A stretch of 35,226 nt of DNA from Amycolatopsis thailandensis (lineage in GTDB: Bacteria; Actinomycetota; Actinomycetes; Mycobacteriales; Pseudonocardiaceae), in contig NZ_NMQT01000052.1 in the NCBI RefSeq assembly GCF_002234405.1, forward strand, positions 1 through 35,226. The letters are read 5' to 3'. A program made the translations under genes and the position numbers. The notes beneath the pieces were generated by a model. The model had not been told where the DNA came from, did no database searches, and was given only the letters and a program-made list of their open reading frames with translations. Shown here piece by piece: positions 1-7,195 of this stretch (positions are counted from its first letter, which is position 1; each line of letters opens with the position of its first letter).

Positions 1-51
1 CCTCATACGAGGTTACATATATAAGCTCTACTGGCTTAGTTCACTAGCACA

Positions 52-89
52 CTGTTGAGTTCTCAAGCAACACGCTTTGTTTCAAAGCG
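52..89 (-). promoter_or_regulatory. rRNA leader: boxA-like antitermination motif and hairpin
   Basis: Read on the minus strand, GCTTGAGAACTCAACAG (68-52) matches the TTTGAGAACTCAA-type sequence found in leaders of actinobacterial 16S rRNA genes, where it serves as an antitermination/processing signal. It is preceded by a perfect 7-bp hairpin with a 3-base loop (89-73, CGCTTTG/CAAAGCG). A further 6-bp stem lies upstream at 142-123, and a small CCTC/GAGG stem sits at the window edge (1-12). Region 1-170 is therefore untranslated rRNA leader. No 16S sequence is reached. Confidence 0.7.
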
Positions 90-173
90 ATATTCACAAG
101 CTTTTGGTCGAGCATGCCGAATCCTACGGGTTTAGTCGTAGGGGGTCGGCGGCCGCTCGTGGGCCGACGCTAA

Positions 174-202
174 ACATTACCTGGTCCGATTCGCGGTGTC
201 AA
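174..202 (-). promoter_or_regulatory. Promoter of a leftward rRNA operon
   Basis: On the minus strand a perfect -35 TTGACA (202-197) is followed after exactly 17 bases by the -10 TAATGT (179-174). It reads toward the left edge. The transcribed region downstream contains an rRNA-type antitermination motif and hairpins and no reading frame, so this is most likely the promoter of a 16S-23S-5S operon whose 16S gene starts beyond base 1. A weaker second -10-like TAATCT lies upstream at 279-274 without a good -35. Promoter spacing is seen directly; the rRNA assignment rests on the leader motif. Confidence 0.75.
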
Positions 203-290
203 CCCGCTCGGCCCTGGTTCCTGACCTGGGGCTTTTTGGCCCCGGCGGCCCGGTGTTCCTGGCGACGAAGAGAAGATTACATGCCCCGGA

Positions 291-311
291 ACCCCCCGAA
301 AACAGGGGGGT
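291..311 (-). terminator. Hairpin after the amidase gene, before the rRNA promoter
   Basis: ACCCCCC and GGGGGGT form a perfect 7-bp inverted repeat around a 7-base loop, 43 bases past the amidase stop codon. There is no T-run, which is usual for actinobacterial terminators. Its position suits ending the glnA2-amidase transcript before the rRNA promoter at 202-174. A second stem GGGGC/GCCCC lies at 228-243. Function is inferred. Confidence 0.5.
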
Positions 312-353
312 CACTTAACGACATTGCCGCAGGTCAGCCGGTGTAAGCCGCCG

Positions 354-1916
354 TCATCCGACGGTCTTCAGGTAGCGAGGCGGTTTGCGGGCCGGGACGA
401 CGCGTTCGAAGTCGGCCGCATAAGCGAGCACTCGGGCGTCGGTCCAGAGCCCCGCCATGAACGAGACACCCACCGGGAGCTCGCCGACGAAACCGGCGGG
501 CACGGTCACGGCCGGATACCCCGAGACCGCGGCCGGCGTCGACGACGGGATCACGTCGTTGTCGCCGGTCTTGCAGTCGGTCTTCCAGGCGGGCGGGTTC
601 GTGGGCGCGGCGATCGCGTCGAGGCGGTACTGGGCGAGGGTCTCGTCGATCGAGCGTTTCGCCAGGTCGGTCAGCTCGCGGCGGTTGGCCAGGTAGCCGG
701 GGTCGGACGGGCCGGGCGCGGCGAGCGCCTGTTCGAAGAGTTCTTGCCCGGCGAAACAGGTCTGCTCCAGCGGGTCGGACCGGTTGTAGGCGATCAGCGC
801 GGCGAGGTCGCGCGGGCCTTCCGGACGCGTGGCCAGGTAGCGATCGATGTCCCGGTGGAACTCGGTGAGCAGCGCCGGGAACTCCAGTTCACCGAGCCTG
901 GCCTGGTACGGCGGCGTCACCTCGACGACTTCGGCACCGGCCTTCACCAAGGAATTCCTGGTCTCCGTCATCACCGCGTCCACGTCCGGGCCGAGAACCG
1001 GCAGCCGCCAGAGCCCGATCCGGGAGCCCTTCAGCACGCCGGGGCGCAGGTGCGCGGCATAGTCGGTCGGCTGATTCGGCGGGTACGTGCCGGTGGCCGG
1101 GTCGCTCGGGTCGCGGCCTTGGAGCGCGGACAGGGTGAGCGCGACGTCGACGACGTGCCTGGCCATCGGGCCGGTGGTGTCCTGTTCGGCCGAGATCGGC
1201 ACCACGCCGGTGCGGCTGACCAGGCCGAGGCTCGGTTTGTGCCCCACCGTCGAGGTCATCCCGGCCGGGCAGACGATCGAACCGTCGGTCTCGCTGCCGA
1301 TCGCGACCTGGGCGAGCGACGCGGCGACGCCCGCGGCGGATCCGGCGGACGACCCACAGGGATTGCGGTCGAGCACGTACGGGTTGTTCGTCTGTCCTCC
1401 GACGCCCGACCACCCGGAAGTGGGTTTGGCGGCGCGGAAGTTCGCCCACTCGGACAGGTTCGCCTTGCCGAGGACGACCGCGCCCGCGTCACGCAGGCGG
1501 CGGATCAAGGTCGCGTCCTTCGCGGGCTTGCTGCGGAGTGCCCGCGAACCCGCCGTCGTCTGCTGCGACCGGGTGTCGACGTTGTCCTTCACCAGGATCG
1601 GGATGCCGTCGAGCGGCCCCCGGCTCTTGCCGGCGCGACGTCGGAAGTCGCTCTCCGCCGCTTGCGCGATCGCGGCCGGATTGACCGCGATGACCGCGTT
1701 CACCGTGCGGTCGACCTTGTGGATGCGATCGAGATAAGCCTTGGTCAGACCGACCGCTGTCAGCCGTCCGGAGGACATCCGGGCCTGGAGCGAGGGGATG
1801 TCGGCGGCGTCGAGATCGAGCGGTTTCCCGCCCGCTGACGCCGGTGGTGCGGCACTCGCCGCGATGGTCGCGGCGACCAAGGTCGTGAGAACTCCGAACA
1901 TCGGCCGCCGCACCAT
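354..1916 (-). CDS. Secreted amidase (amidase signature family)
   Basis: The 520-residue product belongs to the amidase signature family, which hydrolyses carboxamide bonds with a Ser-cisSer-Lys triad. All three residues are visible: Lys110 in ILVKDN, cis-Ser189 in CGSSAGS, and nucleophile Ser213 in TDGSIVCPA, with the usual 24-residue spacing between the serines. The first 28 residues (two arginines, hydrophobic stretch, Ala-Ser-Ala) look like a signal peptide, so the enzyme probably acts outside the cell. The ATG start has a good AAGGAG site five bases upstream. The gene starts 14 bases after the glnA2 stop on the same strand, so it is probably cotranscribed. Release of ammonia from an external amide for the neighbouring synthetase is possible. 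The substrate cannot be read from the sequence. Confidence 0.88.
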   Translation of the reverse strand: MVRRPMFGVLTTLVAATIAASAAPPASAGGKPLDLDAADIPSLQARMSSGRLTAVGLTKAYLDRIHKVDRTVNAVIAVNPAAIAQAAESDFRRRAGKSRGPLDGIPILVKDNVDTRSQQTTAGSRALRSKPAKDATLIRRLRDAGAVVLGKANLSEWANFRAAKPTSGWSGVGGQTNNPYVLDRNPCGSSAGSAAGVAASLAQVAIGSETDGSIVCPAGMTSTVGHKPSLGLVSRTGVVPISAEQDTTGPMARHVVDVALTLSALQGRDPSDPATGTYPPNQPTDYAAHLRPGVLKGSRIGLWRLPVLGPDVDAVMTETRNSLVKAGAEVVEVTPPYQARLGELEFPALLTEFHRDIDRYLATRPEGPRDLAALIAYNRSDPLEQTCFAGQELFEQALAAPGPSDPGYLANRRELTDLAKRSIDETLAQYRLDAIAAPTNPPAWKTDCKTGDNDVIPSSTPAAVSGYPAVTVPAGFVGELPVGVSFMAGLWTDARVLAYAADFERVVPARKPPRYLKTVG

Positions 1917-1930
1917 CAGGTCTCCTTCGT

Positions 1931-3274
1931 CTAGAGAACCGGAAGCAGGGTCCGCAGCTCGTACGGGGTCACCGCGCTGCGGTAGTTATCCCATTCAACA
2001 CGTTTGTTGCGCAGGAAGAAGTCGTAAACGTGCTCTCCGAGCGCTTCGGGCAGAAGTTCCGATTTTTCCATTTCGGCCAGCGCCTCACCGAGGTTCTGCG
2101 GGAGCTGGGCGTAGCCGGCCGCGCGGCGTTCGGCGTCCGAGAGCTGCCAGATGTTGTCCTCGGCGGGAGGCGGCAGCTCGTAGCCCTTCTCGATGCCCTT
2201 GAGCCCGGCGGCAAGGATGACCGAGTACGCCAGATAGGGGTTGCAGGCGGAGTCGAGCGTTCGGATCTCCACACGACGTGACGACGCCTTGCCCGGCGAG
2301 TACATCGGCACCCTGACCAGGGCGGAGCGGTTGGCCCTGCCCCACGAAACGGTCGTCGGGGCCTCGCTGCCGCTGATCAGCCGCTTGTAGGAGTTCACCC
2401 ACTGGTTGGTGACCGCCGAGATCTCCTTCGCGTGGTGCAGCAGCCCCGCCACGAAGGCCTTGCCCGTCGCGGACAACTCGTACGGGTCTTCCGCGTCGTA
2501 GAAGGCGTTGCGATCACCTTCGAACAGGCTCACGTGGGTGTGCATGCCCGAACCCGGCTGGTTGGTGAAGGGCTTCGGCATGAAGGTCGCGCGGACGCCC
2601 TGGGTGAGCGCGACCTCCTTGACGACGTAACGGAACGTCATGACGTTGTCGGCCATGGTCAGCGCGTCGGCGTACCGGAGGTCGATCTCCTGCTGGCCGG
2701 GTGCGCCTTCGTGGTGGCTGAACTCGACCGAGATCCCCATCGCCTCGAGCGTCTCGATGGCGTGACGGCGGAAGTGCGTCGCTGTCGCGTGGCTGGCCTG
2801 GTCGAAGTACCCGCCGTTGTCCGCGGGCTCCGGCTCACTGCCGTCGTCCGGCAGGCTGGCGAGCAGGAAGAATTCGATCTCGGGGTGGACGTAGCAGGTA
2901 AAACCCGCTTCGGCCGCCTTCGAGAGCTGCCTGCGCAGGACGTGCCGGGGGTCCGCCCAGGACGGGGAGCCGTCCGGCATCGCGATGTCGCAGAACATGC
3001 GCGCCGAGTACGGGCCGCCGTCCGGGGTCTCCCAGGGCAGGACTTGGAACGTGGCCGGGTCGGGCTTCGCGACCATGTCGGATTCGTAGACGCGCGCGAA
3101 CCCTTCGATGGCCGATCCGTCGAAGCCAATCCCTTCGCTGAAGGCACCCTCGAGCTCGGCGGGCGCCACCGCGACGGACTTGAGAAACCCCAGCACATCC
3201 GTGAACCAGAGCCTGACGAAACGGATGTCGCGCTCTTCCAAGGTACGGAGCACGAACTCCTGCTGGCGATCCAT
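1931..3274 (-). CDS. glnA2: Type I glutamine synthetase, GlnA2-like
   Basis: The 447-residue product has the glutamine synthetase beta-grasp and catalytic domains. Metal and substrate motifs are present: EIEFF (Glu132, Glu134), HHEGAPGQQEID, GSGMHTH (His245, His247), NSYKRL and RRVEIR. Where adenylylated GSI-beta enzymes have NLYEL with the modified tyrosine, this protein has DNIWQL with Trp376, so it should not be controlled by GlnE adenylylation. The sequence most resembles actinobacterial GlnA2. Streptomyces GlnA2 and GlnA3 act as gamma-glutamylpolyamine synthetases, so glutamylation of a polyamine is as plausible as glutamine synthesis, notably with a Pot/Gab cluster 17 kb away. The ATG lies exactly six bases after a TAGGGT hexamer and no Shine-Dalgarno is seen, suggesting a leaderless message that may continue into the amidase gene. 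Confidence 0.9.
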   Translation of the reverse strand: MDRQQEFVLRTLEERDIRFVRLWFTDVLGFLKSVAVAPAELEGAFSEGIGFDGSAIEGFARVYESDMVAKPDPATFQVLPWETPDGGPYSARMFCDIAMPDGSPSWADPRHVLRRQLSKAAEAGFTCYVHPEIEFFLLASLPDDGSEPEPADNGGYFDQASHATATHFRRHAIETLEAMGISVEFSHHEGAPGQQEIDLRYADALTMADNVMTFRYVVKEVALTQGVRATFMPKPFTNQPGSGMHTHVSLFEGDRNAFYDAEDPYELSATGKAFVAGLLHHAKEISAVTNQWVNSYKRLISGSEAPTTVSWGRANRSALVRVPMYSPGKASSRRVEIRTLDSACNPYLAYSVILAAGLKGIEKGYELPPPAEDNIWQLSDAERRAAGYAQLPQNLGEALAEMEKSELLPEALGEHVYDFFLRNKRVEWDNYRSAVTPYELRTLLPVL

Positions 3275-3280
3275 GGCCGC

Positions 3281-3286
3281 ACCCTA
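3281..3286 (-). promoter_or_regulatory. -10 hexamer TAGGGT of a leaderless glnA2 message
   Basis: TAGGGT on the minus strand is followed by six bases (GCGGCC) and then the glnA2 ATG. If the hexamer occupies -12 to -7, transcription starts at the A of the ATG. No convincing -35 is visible. The same hexamer and spacing precede the genes starting at 4696 and 34068. Confidence 0.6.
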
Positions 3287-3322
3287 ACGAGAACGTGTTA
3301 ACGACATGTTTCGACGCGCCGA

Positions 3323-4684
3323 TCAAGCGGAAGTGGTGGCTACCCCCGCCGGAACCGGTTCGGGCTTGGCGGCCTTGGTGATCGACAGCGAGGCGACCGA
3401 AGCCAGCACCGCGAGGCCCGCCGCGATGTACCAGGCGAGCGCGTAGCTGCCGGACGAGTCGCGGATCGCGCCCGCTCCGAAAGCCGCGAGACCTGCGCCT
3501 AGCTGGTGGCTGGCGAAGACCCAGCCGAAGACGATCGGCCCGGCTGCGCCGTATTGGCGGACGCAGAGCGCGACCGTCGGCGGAACCGTCGCCACCCAGT
3601 CGAGGCCGTAGAAGACGATGAACGCCCACATGCTCGGCTCCACCGTTCCGCTCAACAGCTGCGGGAGCAGGGCGAGCGAGACGCCGCGAAGGGCGTAGTA
3701 GACGCCGAGCAGGATTCGCGGATCCACACGGTCGGTGAGCCAGCCGGAGGCGATCGTGCCGGCGACATCGAAGATCCCGACGAGCGCGAGCAGGCCGGCG
3801 GCGGTGGTCTGCGGCATGCCGTGGTCGTGCGCCGCGGGAACGAAGTGGGTGCTGACCAGGCCGTTCGTCGTGGCGCCGCAAATCGCGAACCCGACGGCGA
3901 GCAACCAGAACGTCCTTGTGCGCGCCGCCGAGCCGAGGACGGTCAGCGCGCGGCGGACGGAACCACCCGCCCGGGTGACGGGAGCGACTTCGCCGGGTTC
4001 GGCGCCGTACGCGGTCGTCCCGACATCGGACGGGTGATCGCGGACCACCAGAAGGACGACGGGGACGACGGCCAGTGCGGCGATGGCGATGACGAGCGAC
4101 GCCGTCCGCCAGCCCTCGTCGACGGCGAGGTTCGCGACGATCGGCAGGAAGATCAGCTGGCCGGTGGCGCCCGCGGCGGTGAGAACGCCGGTGACGACGC
4201 CGCGGCTGCGGACGAACCAGCGGGCGGCGACCGTCGCGGCGAAGCTCATCGCCATCGAGCCGGTGCCGACGCCGACCAGGACGCCCCAGCAGAGGATGAG
4301 CTGCCAGCTCGCGTTCATGAACACCGTGCCGCCCGCGCCGATCGCGACCACGAACAAGGCCGTCGAGGCGACGCGTCGCATGCCGAAGCGCTCCATGAGA
4401 GCTGCCGCGAAGGGCGAGAAGAGGCCGTAGAGCACGAGGTTCACGGAGACGGCCGACGCGATCGTCGCGCGGGACCAGCCGAACTCGTTGTGGAGTGGGT
4501 CGATGAGGACGCCGGGGGCCGCGCGGAAACCGGCGGCGGCGAGCAGGGCGACGAACGCGGCGGCGGCGACGAACCACGCGCGGTGGAGTCGGGTCTCAGG
4601 GTGCACGGGTACAGCGTCATCGCCCTCGACTCTCGGCGGAAGTGGCCGGAAGGACACTGTGCGAAAGATTCGGGCCAAGGTCAT
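3323..4684 (-). CDS. MFS transporter, monocarboxylate/OFA-like
   Basis: The product (up to 453 residues) has about 12 hydrophobic segments in the Major Facilitator pattern. N-terminal features such as FGWSRATIASAVSVNLVLYG and a loop LMERFGMRRV resemble the oxalate/formate antiporter and monocarboxylate porter group, and a charged loop near residues 205-235 separates the two halves. The substrate is unknown; an organic acid is likely by family. The start is uncertain. The longest frame begins at an ATG at 4684, but the first 25 residues are polar and unlike the family, and in-frame GTG codons at 4657 and 4606 are alternatives; 4606 would give about 427 residues. The gene is divergent from the lipoprotein gene at 4696 and lies 48 bases upstream of glnA2 on the same strand. 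Confidence 0.82.
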   Translation of the reverse strand: MTLARIFRTVSFRPLPPRVEGDDAVPVHPETRLHRAWFVAAAAFVALLAAAGFRAAPGVLIDPLHNEFGWSRATIASAVSVNLVLYGLFSPFAAALMERFGMRRVASTALFVVAIGAGGTVFMNASWQLILCWGVLVGVGTGSMAMSFAATVAARWFVRSRGVVTGVLTAAGATGQLIFLPIVANLAVDEGWRTASLVIAIAALAVVPVVLLVVRDHPSDVGTTAYGAEPGEVAPVTRAGGSVRRALTVLGSAARTRTFWLLAVGFAICGATTNGLVSTHFVPAAHDHGMPQTTAAGLLALVGIFDVAGTIASGWLTDRVDPRILLGVYYALRGVSLALLPQLLSGTVEPSMWAFIVFYGLDWVATVPPTVALCVRQYGAAGPIVFGWVFASHQLGAGLAAFGAGAIRDSSGSYALAWYIAAGLAVLASVASLSITKAAKPEPVPAGVATTSA

Positions 4685-4689
4685 AGGGT
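4684..4689 (+). promoter_or_regulatory. -10 hexamer TAGGGT of a leaderless lipoprotein message
   Basis: TAGGGT is followed by exactly six bases (CTGACC) and the ATG at 4696. No ribosome-binding site lies between, so the transcript probably starts at the ATG. The -35 is not recognisable. Confidence 0.55.
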
Positions 4690-4695
4690 CTGACC

Positions 4696-5355
4696 ATGCG
4701 CTGCCGTCACCTCGTGCCGGCGCTGCTGCTCACGATCGGGCTCATCGGCGGCTGTGCGGGGTCTCCCCCGTTGCCCCCTGCCCAGGAACTCGTGAGCGCG
4801 GCGGCCGACTCCCTCGTCTCGTTGCGCAGCGTGCGGTTCACGCTCGGGGTGAACGGCGTCGTCACCGGGCTGCCGGTGCGCGGGCTCGACGGCGAAGTCA
4901 GCCTCGAAGGTGGCGCGGTCGGCAAGGCCGACCTGCAGGACGACACCGGACGGATGAAGGTCGAGTACCGGCTGTCCGGCTCGGAGATCACGCTCGACGG
5001 GGAACGGGTGATTCCTGCAGAGGCGGCCTACACGCCGCAGGCGATGCTCGGGGCGGACGGTGGACTGCGACGGCTGTTGACCGGGGCGACCGAGCTGCGC
5101 GGCGAGCGGTGGGAGCGGGTGCAGGACACCGACTCGATCCGGATCGGCGCGAAGGTGCCGGCCGCGGTGATCGGCGGGATCGTGCCGGAGATCAAGTCGG
5201 ACGTGTTCGTGAAGCTGTGGATTTCGAAGGACGAGCCGCGGCGGCTGATGCGGGTGTGGTTGCAGGTGCCGCCGACGAGTCCGCAGGACTTCGCGGTGAT
5301 GCTGGAGTTGGCGTTGACCAGGCATAACGGGGTGGTCGTCGGGGGCGGGCGATAG
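4696..5355 (+). CDS. LppX/LprAFG-family lipoprotein
   Basis: The 219-residue product begins with a lipoprotein signal peptide ending in the lipobox LIGGC, so Cys20 would be lipidated and the mature protein anchored outside the membrane. The rest (VRFTLGVNGVVTGLPVRGLDGEVSLEGG..., then a beta-rich body) fits the LppX/LprA/LprF/LprG family, whose members bind or carry lipids such as lipomannan, triacylglycerol or phthiocerol lipids. The length suits the family. Its stop codon TAG (5353-5355) lies inside a copy of the dispersed repeat, so the repeat supplies the end of the protein. The gene is convergent with the Hip1-like protease gene. In mycobacteria LprG is paired with the MFS protein P55; here an MFS gene is divergent, but of a different subfamily. 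Confidence 0.82.
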   Translation: MRCRHLVPALLLTIGLIGGCAGSPPLPPAQELVSAAADSLVSLRSVRFTLGVNGVVTGLPVRGLDGEVSLEGGAVGKADLQDDTGRMKVEYRLSGSEITLDGERVIPAEAAYTPQAMLGADGGLRRLLTGATELRGERWERVQDTDSIRIGAKVPAAVIGGIVPEIKSDVFVKLWISKDEPRRLMRVWLQVPPTSPQDFAVMLELALTRHNGVVVGGGR

Positions 5356-5374
5356 CAAAGGTCCCCTGCTCCCC
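5351..5374 (+). repeat. Palindrome-family repeat, single forward copy
   Basis: GATAGCAAAGGTCCC followed by CTGCTCCCC. The TAG in its first five bases is the stop codon of the lipoprotein gene. No inverted partner lies within 30 bases; the next copy begins 57 bases on, in the same orientation. Confidence 0.85.
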
Positions 5375-5405
5375 TGGGGCGGATAATGCCTGGTCAGCGG
5401 GTGCG

Positions 5406-5470
5406 GCGATAGCAAAGGTCCCTTGCTCCCCCGGCTGGTGCGGCGGGGAGCAAGGGACCTTTGCTATCGC
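5406..5470 (+). terminator. Palindrome-family repeat pair between convergent genes
   Basis: A forward copy (5408-5431) and a reverse copy (5445-5468) form a perfect stem of 26 base pairs including GC/GC extensions, around a 13-base loop. It lies between the convergent lipoprotein and Hip1-like genes and should work as a bidirectional terminator. The arrangement is forward-then-reverse, the opposite of the other three pairs, so the GGGG end faces the loop. Both arms carry the CTTGC/GCAAG variant. Confidence 0.8.
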
Positions 5471-5474
5471 TTCG

Positions 5475-7100
5475 TCACTTGGCGGTGCAGCGGGTGCCCT
5501 CGTCCGGCAGGGCACCGTTCACCAGGTAGGCGATGCCGATCCGATCGACGCACGACACGCCCTGGAGGAACACCGTGTGCTGGTTGCCCTCGAACGTCAG
5601 CAAAGCTCCCTTGATCGCTTTCGCCAGGTTGACGCCCGCTTGGTACGGGGTCGCCGGGTCGTTCGTCGTCGAGATGACCAGCGTCTTCGGCAGGCCTTCG
5701 ACGTTGGGCAGGTGCGGCTCCGAGGTGTTCGGCACCGGCCAGAAGGCGCAGGCGTCGCGCGCGGAACCGTCCGGCTTGCCGTCGTCGAGGAACGGCGCCG
5801 CCTCCGCGTACCGCTTCTGCGCGTCGAGGAGCTTCGCCGGATCGGTGACCCGCGGGTCGTCCACACACCGGATCGCGACGAACGCGTCCTGCGTCGTCCC
5901 GTAGCGGCCGTCTGCGCCGCGTTCGTTGTAGAGGTCCGCCAGCTTTTCCAGGCCGTCGCCGCGCTGACGCTTCAGATCGTTGAGCGCGGTGTTGAGCGGT
6001 TCCCAGAGATCTTCCTGGTAGAGGGCCTGTATCACGCCTGTGGTCGCGTCCTCGTACGACAGTTTTCGGCCGTCGGAGACCGGGACGGGGAAGTCGATCA
6101 GCGGCCGCACCAGGTCCTGGAACGCCTTCGTCACACCGGCGGCGTCACGCCCCAGGGCGCAGTCCTCGCGCGCGGCGCACCAGTTCGAGAACTCCCCGAA
6201 CGCCTTGCCGAAGCCCTGCCCCTGCGCGACCAGCGACTCCACCGCGTCCTGCTCCGGGTCGACGGCCCCGTCGAGCACCAGCGCGCGGACATTCGCGGGG
6301 AAGGCCTCCGCGTAGGCGGATCCGATCCGCGTCCCGTAGGAGTAGCCGAGGTAGTTCAGCTTCGGTTCGCCGAGGACCGAACGCAGGACGTCCATGTCCT
6401 TGACGACGTCCCGCGTACCCACGTTCGCGAGCATCGACGGGCCATGTTCGGTCCGCTCGGCGCATTTGGTCGCGAAGTCCTGGGACTCGGCCTCCTGCTT
6501 TTTCACTCCCTCGGGTGACCCGTCCGTCTCGCCGTCGTCCGCCCGGTCCGCGTCGCGTTCGGCGTCGGTCAGGCAGCGGATCTGCGGTTCGCTCGCACCG
6601 ATTCCGCGCGGGTCGAAACCGACCATGTCGAAGCGTTTGCCCAGCTCGTTCGTCGCAGTCCGGGAGGCGAGACCGGCCGCGGCCGCCATGCCGGAAGCGC
6701 CGGGGCCGCCGGGGTTGACCACGAGCGCCCCAATCCTTTCGTCGGTTTCCAGCGCCTTCCGGCGCAGCAGGCCGAGCGTGATCGAGTCCCCTTCGGGCTT
6801 CGCGTAGTCGAGCGGGACGGTCAGCCGGGCGCACTGTGCGTCCTTCACTCGAAACGCCGCTTTCGCGTCATCGGATGTCGCGTAGGGTGCACAGTCGGCC
6901 CAGGTCAGACTCTGTCCGTAGAACTTCTCGAGTCCTGCGGGCACCGGTCCGGACGGAGCGTGCGACTCGGTGGCCGGAGGCGGCGGCTGGGTTCTACCCT
7001 CTCCCGACGAGCACGCGGCGACGGTGACCGCGAGCAGGCCGGACAGCGTGATCGCGGCGAATCGACGGGCACGGGACCTGGCGCTGACATGAGTGAACAC
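5475..7100 (-). CDS. Lipoprotein serine protease, Hip1/CaeA and TAP-like
   Basis: This 541-residue alpha/beta hydrolase has a TAP-like C-terminal region, like tripeptidyl aminopeptidases and the mycobacterial exported protease Hip1 (CaeA, Rv2224c). The catalytic triad is visible: Ser254 in GYSYGT, Asp481 in TTNDPATP, His508 in GNQHTVFLQG; NPGGPGASG (129-137) is the oxyanion motif. A signal peptide with lipobox VTVAAC puts the lipidated Cys at residue 30, so it acts at the outer face of the membrane. I chose the GTG at 7100, which leaves a normal signal peptide and a 95-base gap from secA2; a longer frame to 7205 would overlap secA2. A CACGAT hexamer lies exactly six bases before this GTG and there is no Shine-Dalgarno. 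It is divergent from secA2. Natural substrates are unknown. Confidence 0.9.
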   Translation of the reverse strand: MFTHVSARSRARRFAAITLSGLLAVTVAACSSGEGRTQPPPPATESHAPSGPVPAGLEKFYGQSLTWADCAPYATSDDAKAAFRVKDAQCARLTVPLDYAKPEGDSITLGLLRRKALETDERIGALVVNPGGPGASGMAAAAGLASRTATNELGKRFDMVGFDPRGIGASEPQIRCLTDAERDADRADDGETDGSPEGVKKQEAESQDFATKCAERTEHGPSMLANVGTRDVVKDMDVLRSVLGEPKLNYLGYSYGTRIGSAYAEAFPANVRALVLDGAVDPEQDAVESLVAQGQGFGKAFGEFSNWCAAREDCALGRDAAGVTKAFQDLVRPLIDFPVPVSDGRKLSYEDATTGVIQALYQEDLWEPLNTALNDLKRQRGDGLEKLADLYNERGADGRYGTTQDAFVAIRCVDDPRVTDPAKLLDAQKRYAEAAPFLDDGKPDGSARDACAFWPVPNTSEPHLPNVEGLPKTLVISTTNDPATPYQAGVNLAKAIKGALLTFEGNQHTVFLQGVSCVDRIGIAYLVNGALPDEGTRCTAK

Positions 7101-7195
7101 GGTTGGATCGTGCCATCGGCCGCGGAACTCGGCCGCACCACCACTGCGTTGGTGAGACAGGTGCGGACGGCAGAAGAACAGACGGGAGCACAGGG

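Noticed and set aside
77..346. Small open frame in the left intergenic region
   Set aside because: It runs antisense through the rRNA leader and promoter, has low-complexity composition and no ribosome-binding site.
324..1838. Long open frame on the plus strand across the amidase gene
   Set aside because: It is antisense to a gene with clear catalytic motifs, is rich in Arg and Gly, and has no family resemblance. High GC keeps such frames open. The same applies to 6905-9454, 13591-15204, 28414-30381 and other long shadows.
3286..3315. A GlnR box (GTNAC-N6-GAAAC) upstream of glnA2
   Set aside because: GAAAC-N6-TTAAC is visible on the minus strand but the order and the first base do not fit the consensus, and no second half-site follows.
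3323..5355. The MFS and lipoprotein genes as an LprG-P55 export pair
   Set aside because: P55 is a 14-segment drug-exporter type cotranscribed with lprG; here the MFS protein is a 12-segment monocarboxylate type on the opposite strand.
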